Shown: piece after piece, positions 45,606 to 55,489 of the stretch
How positions within the stretch are numbered: the stretch's first letter is position 1
Layout: each line of letters opens with the position of its first letter
Notes under the pieces: generated by a model
What the model was told of the DNA's origin: nothing
Seen by the model: the letters and a program-made list of their open reading frames with translations, nothing else
Database searches by the model: none
DNA from: Streptomyces huiliensis
GTDB lineage: Bacteria > Actinomycetota > Actinomycetes > Streptomycetales > Streptomycetaceae
NCBI RefSeq assembly: GCF_020037025.1
Contig: NZ_JAIQLH010000036.1
Coordinates: 34,564-98,563 of the forward strand
DNA length: 64,000 nucleotides
Direction of reading: 5' to 3'
Made by a program: the position numbers and the translations under genes

Positions 45606-46505
45606 CTATTCCCCAGCCGCCGCTGCACGGAGCAGCCGGACCGTCTCGGTGATCGCCGGTCGGCGGGCCGCGCCGGTCCGCCAGTACGCGTACAGCCGCC
45701 GTACGGGCACCGGGTCCAGCCGCAGCGCCACCACGCCGGACGGCAACGCTCCGCGGCCCAGCCGGGGGACGAGGGCGATGCCCAGCCCGGCGTCGACCAA
45801 AGCCAGTTGGGTCTGGAACTCGGCCACCTGGTGCGCGAGGTTCGGTTCGTGGCCGGTCTCCCGCAGGGTCCGGACCAGCCAGTCGTGGCAGACGGTGCCG
45901 GGCGGCTGGCAGATCCAGCGTTCGTGGACGAGATCGGTCGTCACGATCACGTCGCGTGCGGCCAGCCGGTGGCCCCGGGGGACGATCACGTCGCACCGGT
46001 CCTCGCCCAGCGTCGCCCGTTCCATGCCCTCCGGCGCGGGCAGCGGGTTGATGTCCCAGTCGTGGGCCACGGCCAGGTCGATGGCCCCCTGGGCGACCAG
46101 CCCCACCGACAGATGCGGGTCGACCTCCGACATCCGGGCGTCCACGGTCGGGTGCTCCCGGGCCAGCCGGGCCAGGACGCCCGGCAGCAGGTCCCGGGCG
46201 GCCGTGGGGAACGCGGCGACGGTCAGCCGCCCGGTGGGCAGGCCGCGGCGCTCGTCCAGCTCGGTCTCGGCCCGCTCGACCAGCGCCAGCAGCTCCCGCG
46301 CGGTGTCCGCGAGCCGTACGGCGGCGTCGGTGAGCACCACGCCCCGGCCGCGCCGCTCCAGCAGGGAGGTCCGGGTCTCCCGTTCCAGCTTGGCGATGGC
46401 CTGGGACACGGCGGACGGGGTGTAGCCCAGGGCGATCGCCGCCGCGCTGACCGAGCCGTGGACGGACACGGCGTGCAGGGCGCGCATCCGGGACAGGTCC
46501 AGCAC
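45606..46505 (-). CDS. LysR-family transcriptional regulator
   Basis: 299 residues from a GTG at 46505, following GGAGG. The N-terminal HTH reads MRALHAVSVHGSVSAAAIAL then GYTPSAVSQAIAKLERET. The C-terminal periplasmic-binding-protein-like effector domain starts near residue 90. It is divergent from the EamA exporter gene, the usual layout for a LysR activator and its target. Confidence 0.92.
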   Translation of the reverse strand: MLDLSRMRALHAVSVHGSVSAAAIALGYTPSAVSQAIAKLERETRTSLLERRGRGVVLTDAAVRLADTARELLALVERAETELDERRGLPTGRLTVAAFPTAARDLLPGVLARLAREHPTVDARMSEVDPHLSVGLVAQGAIDLAVAHDWDINPLPAPEGMERATLGEDRCDVIVPRGHRLAARDVIVTTDLVHERWICQPPGTVCHDWLVRTLRETGHEPNLAHQVAEFQTQLALVDAGLGIALVPRLGRGALPSGVVALRLDPVPVRRLYAYWRTGAARRPAITETVRLLRAAAAGE

Positions 46506-46599
46506 GTTCGCCCACCTCCAATCGTTGAAGCATCGCTCAATCCCATAGTGAAGGAAGATGAACTGGTGCTGCACGGTTCCGGCCCGTGATGCTGATCGC

Positions 46600-47574
46600 A
46601 TGCGTCCGCACCACCTCCTCCTCGCCGTCCTCGTCGCCGCCTTGTGGGGCGTCAACTTCGTCGTCATCGACGTCGGACTCGACCACTTCCCGCCCCTCCT
46701 CTTCGGTGCCCTGCGCTTCCTCGCCGCCGCCGTGCCGGCGGTCTTCCTCGTCGGCCGACCGCAGGTGAAGTGGCGCTGGGTCATCGGGGTCGGACTGGTC
46801 CTGGGCGTGGGCAAGTTCGGGCTGCTGTTCGTCGGCATGCGCTCCGGGATGCCCGCCGGACTGTCCTCGCTGGTCCTCCAGGCGCAGGCGGTGTTCACCG
46901 CCCTCTTCGCCGTCGTCGCGCTGGGCGAACGGGTGCGCGGGGCAAGGGCGGTGGGCCTGGCCGTCGCCGTCGCCGGGATCGTGGTCGCGGCGGTCGACGA
47001 AGGGCTGTCCGGGCCGTTCCTCGGCTTCGCCCTGGTCATCGGCGCGGCGGCCTTCTGGGGCGTCTCCAACATCCTCACCCGCAAGGCCGCCGCGCCGGAC
47101 GCCTTCCGGTTCATCGTCTGGGTGAGCGCCGTCCCGGTCCTGCCGCTGCTCCTGCTCTCCCTCGCCGTGGAGGGCCCGCACGCCGACGCCGAGGCGCTGC
47201 GCTCCCTCGACTGGGGCGGCGTCGGGGCGCTGCTGTTCGTCGCCTGGGTCAGCACGGTGCTCGGCTTCGGCCTCTGGGGCCATCTGCTCCGCACCTACGA
47301 CGCCTCGGCCGTGGCCCCCTTCTCGCTGCTCGTGCCCGTCTTCGGGATGTCGTCGGCGGCACTGCTGCTCGACGAGGGGGTGAGCCCGCTGGGGTGGTGC
47401 GCGGCGGTGCTGCTGGTCGGTGGCATCGCGGTGGCGTCGTTCGCGGGGTCCGGGCGGCCGGCCTTCCGCCGGGCGGCGCGTACGGGCGGGGCGCGTACGG
47501 GCGGGGTGTCTACGGGCGGGGTGTCTACGGGCGGGGGCGGACCGGCCGCCGCCCGTACGAGCACCACTCAGTGA
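46600..47574 (+). CDS. EamA/DMT-family exporter
   Basis: 324 residues from the ATG at 46600. Ten hydrophobic segments form two EamA repeats (LLLAVLVAALWGVNFVVIDV and GFALVIGAAAFWGVSNILTR start each half). These are inner-membrane metabolite exporters, often for amino acids. The C-terminus carries four copies of a five-residue repeat (ARTGG twice, VSTGG twice) encoded by 15-bp tandem DNA repeats at 47476-47535. The substrate is unknown; regulation is probably by the divergent LysR gene. Confidence 0.9.
   Translation: MRPHHLLLAVLVAALWGVNFVVIDVGLDHFPPLLFGALRFLAAAVPAVFLVGRPQVKWRWVIGVGLVLGVGKFGLLFVGMRSGMPAGLSSLVLQAQAVFTALFAVVALGERVRGARAVGLAVAVAGIVVAAVDEGLSGPFLGFALVIGAAAFWGVSNILTRKAAAPDAFRFIVWVSAVPVLPLLLLSLAVEGPHADAEALRSLDWGGVGALLFVAWVSTVLGFGLWGHLLRTYDASAVAPFSLLVPVFGMSSAALLLDEGVSPLGWCAAVLLVGGIAVASFAGSGRPAFRRAARTGGARTGGVSTGGVSTGGGGPAAARTSTTQ
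47476..47535 (+). repeat. 15-bp tandem repeat in the EamA gene
   Basis: Two copies of GCGCGTACGGGCGGG are followed by two copies of GTGTCTACGGGCGGG. The frame is kept, adding 20 residues to the cytoplasmic tail. Confidence 0.85.
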
Positions 47575-47613
47575 CCTGACCCCCATTCCTCCCTACGAAC
47601 AAAGGAGTTCCCC

Positions 47614-48237
47614 GTGGTCACCTGGCACGCGGTGACGGGCATGGCCCTGGTGGCCCTGGGCATGGTGCTCACCCCTGGCCCCAACATGATGTACCTGGTG
47701 TCCCGTTCGGTCACCCAGGGGCGGCGCGCGGGGCTGATCTCGCTGCTCGGGGTCGCCGCGGGCTTCCTCGTGTACCTGCTGGCCGCGGTCGCCGGGATCG
47801 CCGCCCTCTTCGCCCTGGTACCGGCCGTCTACACGGCGGTCAAGCTGGCCGGCGCCTGCTACCTGGCCTGGCTGGCGTGGCAGGCCCTGCGGCCGGGCGG
47901 CACCTCGGCGTTCGACCCGAAGCCGCTGCCGCCGGACCCGGCCCGCCGCCTCTTCGTGATGGGCTTCGTGACCAATCTGCTCAACCCGAAGATCGCGATC
48001 CTCTACGTCTCGGTGCTGCCGCAGTTCGTCGACCCGGACCGGGGGTCCGTCCCCGTGCAGAGCCTGCTGATCGGGCTCACCCAGATCACCGTGGCGCTCA
48101 CCGTCAACGGCCTGATCGCCGTGACGGCCGGGTCGGTCGCCTCGTTCCTCGGCCGCCGTCCGCGCTGGCTGCGCGTCCAGCGGTACGTGACGGGGGCGGC
48201 GCTGGCGGGCATCGCCGTGACCGTCGCCGCCGACTGA
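47614..48237 (+). CDS. LysE/RhtB-family amino acid exporter
   Basis: 207 residues with GTG start after AAAGGAG. VLTPGPNMMYLVSRSVTQGRR (abridged: VLTPGPNMMYL) is the LysE N-terminal signature, and FVTNLLNPKIAILYVSVLPQF is the second, followed by helices 4-6. Six transmembrane segments are expected. It starts 39 bases after the EamA gene, so two amino-acid-type exporters may share one LysR-controlled transcript. Confidence 0.92.
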   Translation: MVTWHAVTGMALVALGMVLTPGPNMMYLVSRSVTQGRRAGLISLLGVAAGFLVYLLAAVAGIAALFALVPAVYTAVKLAGACYLAWLAWQALRPGGTSAFDPKPLPPDPARRLFVMGFVTNLLNPKIAILYVSVLPQFVDPDRGSVPVQSLLIGLTQITVALTVNGLIAVTAGSVASFLGRRPRWLRVQRYVTGAALAGIAVTVAAD

Positions 48238-48279
48238 GCGGACGGCCGAGGGGCCGGACGTTTCGCGGCCGACGGTCCG

Positions 48280-49077
48280 TCAGCGCGCGAGCAGGCCGCT
48301 CAGGTACTCCCGCCCCGGCCCCGCGATCCCCGCGAAGTCCGGCGCCCCGGGGTGCCACCGCTTCTCGTACTCCCAGCACAGCCAGCCCTCCCAGCCGGCC
48401 GCGGCGAGCTCCGCGACGCACTCGGCGACCGGCACCGCGCCCGCGCCCGTGCCCAGCGGCAGCGGAGTGGTGTCCTCCGCCGAGACGACGTCCTTGACCT
48501 GGACGTAGCCGAGGTGTGGGGCGAGGGCGGGCAGGGTGACGGCGGGAGGCTCGCCGTTGCGCCAGGTGTGCAGGACGTCCCAGAGGGCGCCCACGTTCCG
48601 GTGGCCGACCGGACCCAGCACCCGGACCGCGTCCTGGGCGCGGGGGTGCGAGTCGTGGGTCTCCAGCAGCACCCGGACGCCCAGGTCGGCGGCGAGCGGG
48701 GCGGCCCACGCCAGCCGGCGCGCGGCGGTGGCCTCCGCCTCCTCCGCCGGCTGCTCCCCGGCGCCCGGGAACACCCGGACGAAGGGGGCCCGCAGGTCGG
48801 CGGCGAGCCGGACGAGCGCGTCCAGCTCGTCGAACACCGGCTCGTCGGGGCCGGGACCGGCCACCCGGGCGTACCCGGCCACCCCCAGGATCTCCACCCC
48901 TTCCGCCGCGAACGCCCGTACCGCCGCCGCCCGTTCGTCCGGGCCGCTGCCCGGGTGGAGGGGCTCTTCGGGGTGGGCGCGGAGCTCGACGCCGTCCCAG
49001 CCGTGCGTGGCGGCGAGCCGGGAGACGTCGGGGAGCGGGAGACCGGGGACGGCGAGAGTGGAGAAGGCGAGTTTCAC
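48280..49077 (-). CDS. sugar phosphate isomerase/epimerase (xylose isomerase-like TIM barrel)
   Basis: 265 residues. AFSTLAVPGLPLPDVSRLAA and HGWDGVELRAHPEEP start the barrel. LETHDSHPRAQDA, GALWDVLHTWRNGE and WEGWLCWEYEKRWHPG contain the conserved Glu, Asp, His and Glu metal ligands expected for AP_endonuc_2 family isomerases. The substrate is unknown. It is convergent with the LysE gene, and its upstream region faces recD2. Confidence 0.85.
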   Translation of the reverse strand: MKLAFSTLAVPGLPLPDVSRLAATHGWDGVELRAHPEEPLHPGSGPDERAAAVRAFAAEGVEILGVAGYARVAGPGPDEPVFDELDALVRLAADLRAPFVRVFPGAGEQPAEEAEATAARRLAWAAPLAADLGVRVLLETHDSHPRAQDAVRVLGPVGHRNVGALWDVLHTWRNGEPPAVTLPALAPHLGYVQVKDVVSAEDTTPLPLGTGAGAVPVAECVAELAAAGWEGWLCWEYEKRWHPGAPDFAGIAGPGREYLSGLLAR

Positions 49078-49275
49078 AGAGAACCGGCTTCCCCGTGCGT
49101 AACGGACTTCCCGCCACTTCGGGTAACGGATCGATAACGCTTCGGAAGGGCCGCAACCTCCCGGGCCCCCCGGCTGTCGTATGTGGCATCCGGCTTCCCG
49201 GGGGAGGTATCCGGGGGGATCAAGGGGGAGCCGGTGGGGGGAAGCGAGGGGCTCGGTCAGGGGACCGGGCCCCTC

Positions 49276-49388
49276 GAATCGTCCTCGGGGCTTCCCCCGG
49301 ATCGTCCTCGGGGCTTTCCTCGAAGCGTCCCCGGGGGCGTCCCTTGGATCGTCCTCGGGGCGTCCCTCGAATCGTCCCCGCGGCAGGG
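49276..49388 (+). repeat. 23-24 bp tandem repeat array upstream of recD2
   Basis: Five tandem units start at about 49276, 49299, 49322, 49346 and 49369. The common core is ATCGTCCTCGGGGCGTCCCT with variants. Units are contiguous, so this is a minisatellite and not a CRISPR array. It occupies most of the 341-base gap before recD2; the rest (49078-49275) shows no feature I can name. Confidence 0.75.
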
Positions 49389-49418
49389 GATGTCGTACCC
49401 CGGCGATACCGTCACTCC

Positions 49419-51641
49419 ATGGCGCAACCGGCAGTGGTCGAAGGGGTGCTCGAACGCATCACCTACGCCAACGAGGAGAACGGCTACACCGTCGCCCGGG
49501 TGGACACCGGCCGCGGCGCCGGCGACCTGCTCACGGTCGTCGGCTCGCTCCTCGGCGCCCAGGTCGGCGAGTCGCTGCGGATGGAGGGGCGCTGGGGCTC
49601 CCACCCGCAGTACGGCCGCCAGTTCACGGTGGAGAACTACACGACGGTGCTCCCCGCCACCGTCCAGGGCATCCGCCGCTACCTGGGCTCCGGCCTGGTC
49701 AAGGGCATCGGCCCGATCTTCGCCGACCGCATCACGCAGCACTTCGGCACCGACACCCTCCGGATCATCGAGGAGGAGATCGGCCGGCTGATCGAGGTCC
49801 CCGGTCTCGGTCCCAAGCGGACGCGGAAGATCGCCGCCGCCTGGGAGGAGCAGAAGGCCATCAAAGAGGTGATGCTCTTCCTCCAGACCGTCGAGGTCTC
49901 CACCTCCATCGCCGTCCGCATCTACAAGAAGTACGGCGACGCCTCCATCTCCGTCGTCCGGAAGGAGCCGTACCGGCTGGCCGCCGACGTCTGGGGCATC
50001 GGCTTCCTCACCGCCGACCGCATCGCGCAGTCCGTCGGCATCCCGCACGACAGTCCGGAGCGTGTCAAGGCCGGTCTCCAGTACGCCCTTTCGCAGTCCG
50101 CCGACCAGGGGCACTGCTTCCTGCCCGAGGAACGGCTGATCGCCGACGCGGTGAAGCTCCTCCAGGTGGACACCGGCCTGGTGATCGAGTGCCTGGCCGA
50201 ACTCGCCGCCGAGGAGGAGGGGGTGGTGCGCGAGAGCGTGCCCGGGCCGGAGGACGGGCTGCCCGTCACCGCCGTCTACCTCGTCCCCTTCCACCGGGCC
50301 GAACTCTCCCTCTCCGCCCAGCTGTCCCGGCTGCTGCGCGCCGAGGACGACCGGCTGGCCGCCTTCCGGGACGTCGACTGGGACCGCGCCCTGACCTGGC
50401 TCGCCGCCCGGACCGGCGCCGAACTCGCCCCGGAGCAGCGGGAGGCGGTCCGGCTCGCGCTCACCGACAAGGTCGCCGTCCTCACCGGCGGCCCCGGCTG
50501 CGGCAAGTCCTTCACGGTCCGGTCCATCGTCGAACTCGCCCGCGCCAAGAAGGCGAAGGTGGTCCTCGCCGCGCCCACCGGCCGCGCCGCCAAGCGGCTG
50601 GCGGAGCTCACCGGAGCCGAGGCGTCCACCGTCCACCGGCTGCTGGAGCTCAAGCCCGGCGGCGACGCCGCGTACGACCGGGACCGGCCGCTCGACGCCG
50701 ACCTGGTCGTCGTCGACGAGGCGTCCATGCTCGACCTGCTGCTGGCCAACAAGCTGGTCAAGGCGGTGGCCCCCGGCGCCCACCTGCTGCTCGTCGGGGA
50801 CGTTGACCAGCTGCCGTCCGTCGGCGCGGGCGAGGTGCTGCGCGACCTGCTGGCCCCCGGCAGCCCCGTCCCCGCCGTCCGCCTCACCCGCATCTTCCGG
50901 CAGGCGCAGCAGTCCGGCGTGGTCACCAACGCGCACCGCATCAACTCGGGTCTGCCGCCGGTGACGACGGGCCTCGCCGACTTCTTCCTCTTCGCCGAGG
51001 AGGACACCGAGGCGGCCGGCCGGCTCACGGTGGACGTTGCGGCGCGTCGCATCCCGGCCAAGTTCGGGCTGGACCCGCGCCGGGACGTCCAGGTGCTGGC
51101 CCCGATGCACCGCGGCCCGGCCGGGGCCGCCGCCCTCAACGGGCTGCTCCAGCAGGCCGTCACCCCCGCCCGCCCGGACCTGCCCGAGCGCCGCTTCGGC
51201 GGGCGCGTCTTCCGGGTCGGCGACAAGGTGACGCAGATCCGGAACAACTACGAGAAGGGCGAGAACGGCGTCTTCAACGGCACGGTCGGCGTCGTCACCG
51301 GTCTCGACCCGGTCGAGCAGCGGCTGACCGTCCGCACCGACGAGGACGAGGAGGTCGGCTACGACTTCGACGAACTCGACGAACTGGCCCACGCCTACGC
51401 CGTCACCATCCACCGCTCCCAGGGCAGCGAGTACCCGGCCGTGGTGATCCCGGTGACGACGGGCGCGTGGATGATGCTCCAGCGCAACCTTCTCTATACG
51501 GCGGTAACCCGGGCAAAACGCCTCGTCGTCCTCGTCGGCTCGCGGCGCGCTCTGGGGCAGGCGGTACGCACGGTGGGGGCGGGCCGGCGGTGCACCGCTC
51601 TCGATCACCGGCTCGCCATGGGAGGTGGTGTTCGTCTCTGA
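49419..51641 (+). CDS. recD2: RecD2-type 5'-3' DNA helicase
   Basis: 740 residues from the ATG at 49419; the coding frame stays open further upstream but through the tandem repeat, which is unlikely to be translated. An OB-like N-terminal domain (EGVLERITYANEENGYTVAR) and tandem helix-hairpin-helix motifs (LGSGLVKGIGPIFADRI, IEVPGLGPKRTRKI) precede the SF1B helicase core. GGPGCGKSF (Walker A, about 356), VVVDEASMLDL (Walker B) and TIHRSQGSEYPAVVIP (motif V/VI region) are intact. The extended N-terminal region distinguishes RecD2 from RecBCD RecD. No recB or recC is near. Confidence 0.93.
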   Translation: MAQPAVVEGVLERITYANEENGYTVARVDTGRGAGDLLTVVGSLLGAQVGESLRMEGRWGSHPQYGRQFTVENYTTVLPATVQGIRRYLGSGLVKGIGPIFADRITQHFGTDTLRIIEEEIGRLIEVPGLGPKRTRKIAAAWEEQKAIKEVMLFLQTVEVSTSIAVRIYKKYGDASISVVRKEPYRLAADVWGIGFLTADRIAQSVGIPHDSPERVKAGLQYALSQSADQGHCFLPEERLIADAVKLLQVDTGLVIECLAELAAEEEGVVRESVPGPEDGLPVTAVYLVPFHRAELSLSAQLSRLLRAEDDRLAAFRDVDWDRALTWLAARTGAELAPEQREAVRLALTDKVAVLTGGPGCGKSFTVRSIVELARAKKAKVVLAAPTGRAAKRLAELTGAEASTVHRLLELKPGGDAAYDRDRPLDADLVVVDEASMLDLLLANKLVKAVAPGAHLLLVGDVDQLPSVGAGEVLRDLLAPGSPVPAVRLTRIFRQAQQSGVVTNAHRINSGLPPVTTGLADFFLFAEEDTEAAGRLTVDVAARRIPAKFGLDPRRDVQVLAPMHRGPAGAAALNGLLQQAVTPARPDLPERRFGGRVFRVGDKVTQIRNNYEKGENGVFNGTVGVVTGLDPVEQRLTVRTDEDEEVGYDFDELDELAHAYAVTIHRSQGSEYPAVVIPVTTGAWMMLQRNLLYTAVTRAKRLVVLVGSRRALGQAVRTVGAGRRCTALDHRLAMGGGVRL

Positions 51642-51809
51642 GCGGTTTACCAATCGGGGCGAAGGGGGCAGGATGGCACGCTGGACGGCACTCAGTGCCG
51701 CTCTTGGGCCCTATGGCCGACCCCGAGTGCACGGACCGCGTCCAAATGGGGGAAGGTAGGGGTAGTCAGGGCACCTCGAAGAAGAGGCACAACGTCGGTG
51801 AGGGATGAC

Positions 51810-53099
<1,290 letters not shown>

Positions 53100-53121
53100 C
53101 GCCCGTAGGGGCCGCCTGGTA

Positions 53122-53162
53122 CGGCGCCCTCGCCTCCCCTCCTGGGGACGGCGGGGGCGCCG
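53122..53162 (+). terminator. terminator after citrate synthase
   Basis: CGGCGCCC and GGGCGCCG pair around a GC-rich interior, 22 bases after the stop. Confidence 0.75.
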
Positions 53163-53197
53163 TTCGCGTACCGGCACTGACATGTCAAGGGGATACC

Positions 53198-53280
53198 GGC
53201 GGTTACCCCTAATAAAAAAGATGATGTACGTAGCACATGTACATGGCAATCGAGGAAGTTGTACATGGCATCAATGAAAA
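53198..53280. promoter_or_regulatory. AT-rich island with direct repeats
   Basis: About 80 bases with a GC content near 40 percent, in a genome above 70 percent. It contains CCTAATAAAAAAGATG, ATGTAC...GTACAT as an inverted repeat (53223-53244), and TGTACATGGCA twice, at 53238-53248 and 53260-53270, exactly 22 bp apart. The helical phasing suggests a protein-binding region or promoter. No credible gene starts inside it. Confidence 0.6.
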
Positions 53281-53358
53281 GCGCCCCGGCTCCGATCCCC
53301 CCACGGGTCGGAGCGGGGCGCTTTCCGTCCCGAAGCGGATTCCCCCCACGGGATCCGC
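53278..53358 (+). ncRNA. candidate small RNA, two hairpins with identical apical sequence
   Basis: Hairpin 1 (53278-53324) has 17-base arms with one bulge (AAAGCGCCCCGGCTCCGA and TCGGAGCGGGGCGCTTT). Hairpin 2 (53335-53358) has GCGGAT/ATCCGC arms. Both enclose the same 12-base TCCCCCCACGGG. On the minus strand hairpin 1 is followed by TTTT and could act as a terminator instead. From memory, an S. coelicolor small RNA named scr2736 maps beside its citrate synthase gene, which supports an RNA here; strand and ends are not determined. Confidence 0.45.
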
Positions 53359-53624
53359 CCGGGAGTCCGTATGCGCGCCGCGCGCTCACCGTTCCCGCGG
53401 CGCACCGGGTGCGCCGCCTCTCGGACGCGATCTGCCGGGACAACGTACGGACGGGAGGGCCGCTCAAAGCTCCCCGGGTACGTGTCCCGGCCACGCGTGG
53501 CCGGCCCGTCCCCCAAGACGATCCAGCACTGCCTGGTTAGACCAATCCAGGTGCGGAATGGTTACCCCGGAATTGCTGTGATCTAGGTCTCTTGTTTTCG
53601 TCACTCAAAGGGGACGGAAAAGGG
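53359..53624. other. intergenic, no gene recognised
   Basis: This stretch between the hairpins and the copZ terminator contains short open frames with poor codon statistics on both strands. A CCTGG...CCAGG inverted repeat lies around 53531-53552. I see no gene or named element. Confidence 0.4.
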
Positions 53625-53655
53625 CAAGGGCCCTGAACGGAAATCAGGGCCCTTG
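53625..53655 (-). terminator. terminator of the copper chaperone gene
   Basis: Perfect 12-base arms CAAGGGCCCTGA and TCAGGGCCCTTG around ACGGAAA, 43 bases beyond the stop of the minus-strand chaperone gene. Confidence 0.85.
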
Positions 53656-53697
53656 TCGTACGGGGGCGCGCCGGGGTGGGTGCGGCGGAGGTGGGGG

Positions 53698-53931
53698 TCA
53701 GGCGCGGCCCACGAGCTCGTAGCCCGCCTCGTCCACGGCGGCCCGGACGGCCTCGTCGTCCAGCGGGCCGGTGGAGACCACGGTGACCCGGTTCGCGGAC
53801 GCCTCGGCCTTGACGGAGGTCACCCCGTCGAGCGCGGAGAGCTCGCTGCCGATCGCGCTCTCGCAGTGGCCGCAGGTCATGCCGGTCACCTGGTAGACGG
53901 TGGTGGTGCCGGCGGTCGTTCCGTGCGTCAT
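53698..53931 (-). CDS. copZ: CopZ-like HMA-domain copper chaperone
   Basis: 77 residues from the ATG at 53931 (GAGGA upstream). YQVTGMTCGHCESAIGSELS carries the Cys-x-x-Cys that binds Cu(I). The beta-alpha-beta-beta-alpha-beta fold of one HMA domain fills the protein. It would deliver copper to a P-type exporter, which is not in the window. A CsoR-type palindrome lies about 50-60 bases upstream of the start. Confidence 0.9.
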   Translation of the reverse strand: MTHGTTAGTTTVYQVTGMTCGHCESAIGSELSALDGVTSVKAEASANRVTVVSTGPLDDEAVRAAVDEAGYELVGRA

Positions 53932-53978
53932 GCTGTGCTCCTCGGTGAAGTGGACCGGTTGGCGCTGCGCCGCCATCG

Positions 53979-53993
53979 TACCCCCCGGGGGTA
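53979..53993. promoter_or_regulatory. CsoR-type copper-repressor box
   Basis: TACCCCCCGGGGGTA is a perfect 15-base palindrome. CsoR repressors of Streptomyces bind GC-rich palindromes with TACCC/GGGTA ends. Position upstream of copZ fits derepression by copper. Confidence 0.7.
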
Positions 53994-54015
53994 TCGGTGC
54001 GGGGTCCGGGGCGGT

Positions 54016-54222
54016 TCAGCCCCGGCGCTCGCGCCGGGCCCGGTTGCCGGGGCGTTCGGCGACCCACAGCCGGATGGTGTCGGCGAACCAGTACGGTTTC
54101 CCGCCCTCGGTGAGGTCGGGGGCCGGCAGCAGACCGTGCTTGCGGTAGGACCGCACCGTATCGGTCTGCACCCCGATGTGTGCGGCGATCTCTTTGTAGG
54201 ACCAGAGTCGACGGTCGGTCAT
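54016..54222 (-). CDS. small HTH DNA-binding protein (MerR/AlpA-like)
   Basis: 68 residues from the ATG at 54222, preceded by GGAGAGG. LWSYKEIAAHIGVQTDTVRS is a winged-helix HTH start, followed by YRKHGLLPAPDLTEGGKPYW and a basic tail RARRERRG. The whole protein is one MerR/excisionase-like domain without effector domain. It lies directly upstream of copZ on the same strand; whether it regulates copZ is unknown. It shows no other mobile-element company. Confidence 0.75.
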   Translation of the reverse strand: MTDRRLWSYKEIAAHIGVQTDTVRSYRKHGLLPAPDLTEGGKPYWFADTIRLWVAERPGNRARRERRG

Positions 54223-54434
54223 CTCTCGCGCCTCTCCACTGCGCCGCGGCCACGGAGGGGGTCCGTCGGGGGGTCCGCGGCGCTGCCGTTCTCGATCACG
54301 CAGCCTCGCTCCGGGGGCGGTCCGGGCGAGCCGGGCGGGCGGAGCTGTCGAACGGCTGTCGAGGAAGACTGACCGGGTCGTGACGGTCGTAACCCGGTGG
54401 CGACGTGGTGTTCGGACGCGCGCCGTCCGGACGG

Positions 54435-55466
54435 TCAGCCGAGCCCGGCCGCCGCGGCCGGTTCGGCCGGGCTCACCGGCCGGTTCTCCCGGCGGGAGAG
54501 CTCGCACGCCTCGGCGATCAGCAGGGCGTTCAGGCCCTCGCGACCGGGGCACGGGCTGTTCCGTGCGCCGCGCACGGCGCGCACGAAGGCGTCCAGCTCG
54601 GCACGGTACGCGCTCTCGAACCGTTCGAGGAAACCCGGCCAGGGGCGGCGGGGTGCGCCCGGCCCGGCCGGCTCGGCGGAGGTGAGCGGCGTCCGTTCGT
54701 CCAGGCCCACCGCCCACTGGTCGCGCTCCCCGCACAGCTCCGTACGGACGTCGTAGCCCGCGCCGTTGTACCGGGTCGCCGTGGCCGAGACCAGCGTGCC
54801 GTCGTCCAGGGTGAGCAGTGCGCACGCGGTGTCCACGTCACCGTGCTCCCGGAACGCCGGCGCGCCCGCGTCCGAGCCCCGGGCGTACACCTCGGTCACC
54901 TCGCGTCCCGTCAGCCACCGGACCGTGTCGAAGTCGTGCACCATGCAGTCGCGGAACAGCCCGCCGGAGAGCGGGAGGAACTCCGCCGGCGGCGGCGCCG
55001 CGTCGGAGGTGACCGCCCGGATCGTGTGCACCCGCCCCAGCCGCCCGCTCCGCAGCGCCTCGCGCGCCGCGCGGTAGCCGGCGTCGAAGCGGCGCTGGAA
55101 GCCGATCTGGAGCAGGGTGCCCGTTCGCTCCGCCTCAGCCAGGGCGCGGGCCGTGCCCGGGAGGTCGACGGCGATCGGCTTCTCGCAGAAGGTGGGGAGG
55201 CGGGCGTGGGCGGCTCGGGTGATCAGGTCGGCGTGGGCGGCTGTGGCTGTGGCGATGACGACGGCGTCGACGGCGCCCGCCGTGAACGCCTCCTCCGGCG
55301 CGTCGAGTGCTTTCGCCCCGACTCGTGCGGCGAGGGCGGCGGCGCGGGGCGGGTCGGCGTCGGCGATGAGGAGGTCGGTGACGCCTTCCAGGTGGTGGGT
55401 GAGGGTGGTGGCGTGGAAGGCGCCGATGCGGCCTGCGCCCAAGAGGGCGATGCGGAGGTTTCTCAT
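54435..55466 (-). CDS. iolG: Gfo/Idh/MocA oxidoreductase, probable inositol 2-dehydrogenase
   Basis: 343 residues. RIALLGAGRIGAFHATTL is the NAD-binding Rossmann start, FCEKPIAVDL holds the catalytic Lys, and RDCMVHDFDTVRWLTGREVT holds the His of the C-terminal domain. In this cluster it would oxidise myo-inositol to 2-keto-inositol. Substrate assignment rests on context. It is transcribed away from the iolC gene, with a repeat copy between it and the next minus-strand gene. Confidence 0.88.
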   Translation of the reverse strand: MRNLRIALLGAGRIGAFHATTLTHHLEGVTDLLIADADPPRAAALAARVGAKALDAPEEAFTAGAVDAVVIATATAAHADLITRAAHARLPTFCEKPIAVDLPGTARALAEAERTGTLLQIGFQRRFDAGYRAAREALRSGRLGRVHTIRAVTSDAAPPPAEFLPLSGGLFRDCMVHDFDTVRWLTGREVTEVYARGSDAGAPAFREHGDVDTACALLTLDDGTLVSATATRYNGAGYDVRTELCGERDQWAVGLDERTPLTSAEPAGPGAPRRPWPGFLERFESAYRAELDAFVRAVRGARNSPCPGREGLNALLIAEACELSRRENRPVSPAEPAAAAGLG

Positions 55467-55489
55467 GCGGTGGGTCCTTGTGGGTGGGA

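Noticed and set aside
49276..49388. Possible CRISPR array
   Set aside because: Units are contiguous without spacers and imperfect, so it is a tandem repeat. No cas genes are present.
53237..53340. Small plus-strand ORF starting MYMAIEEVVHG
   Set aside because: It has no ribosome site and runs straight into the strong hairpin, so translation is unlikely.
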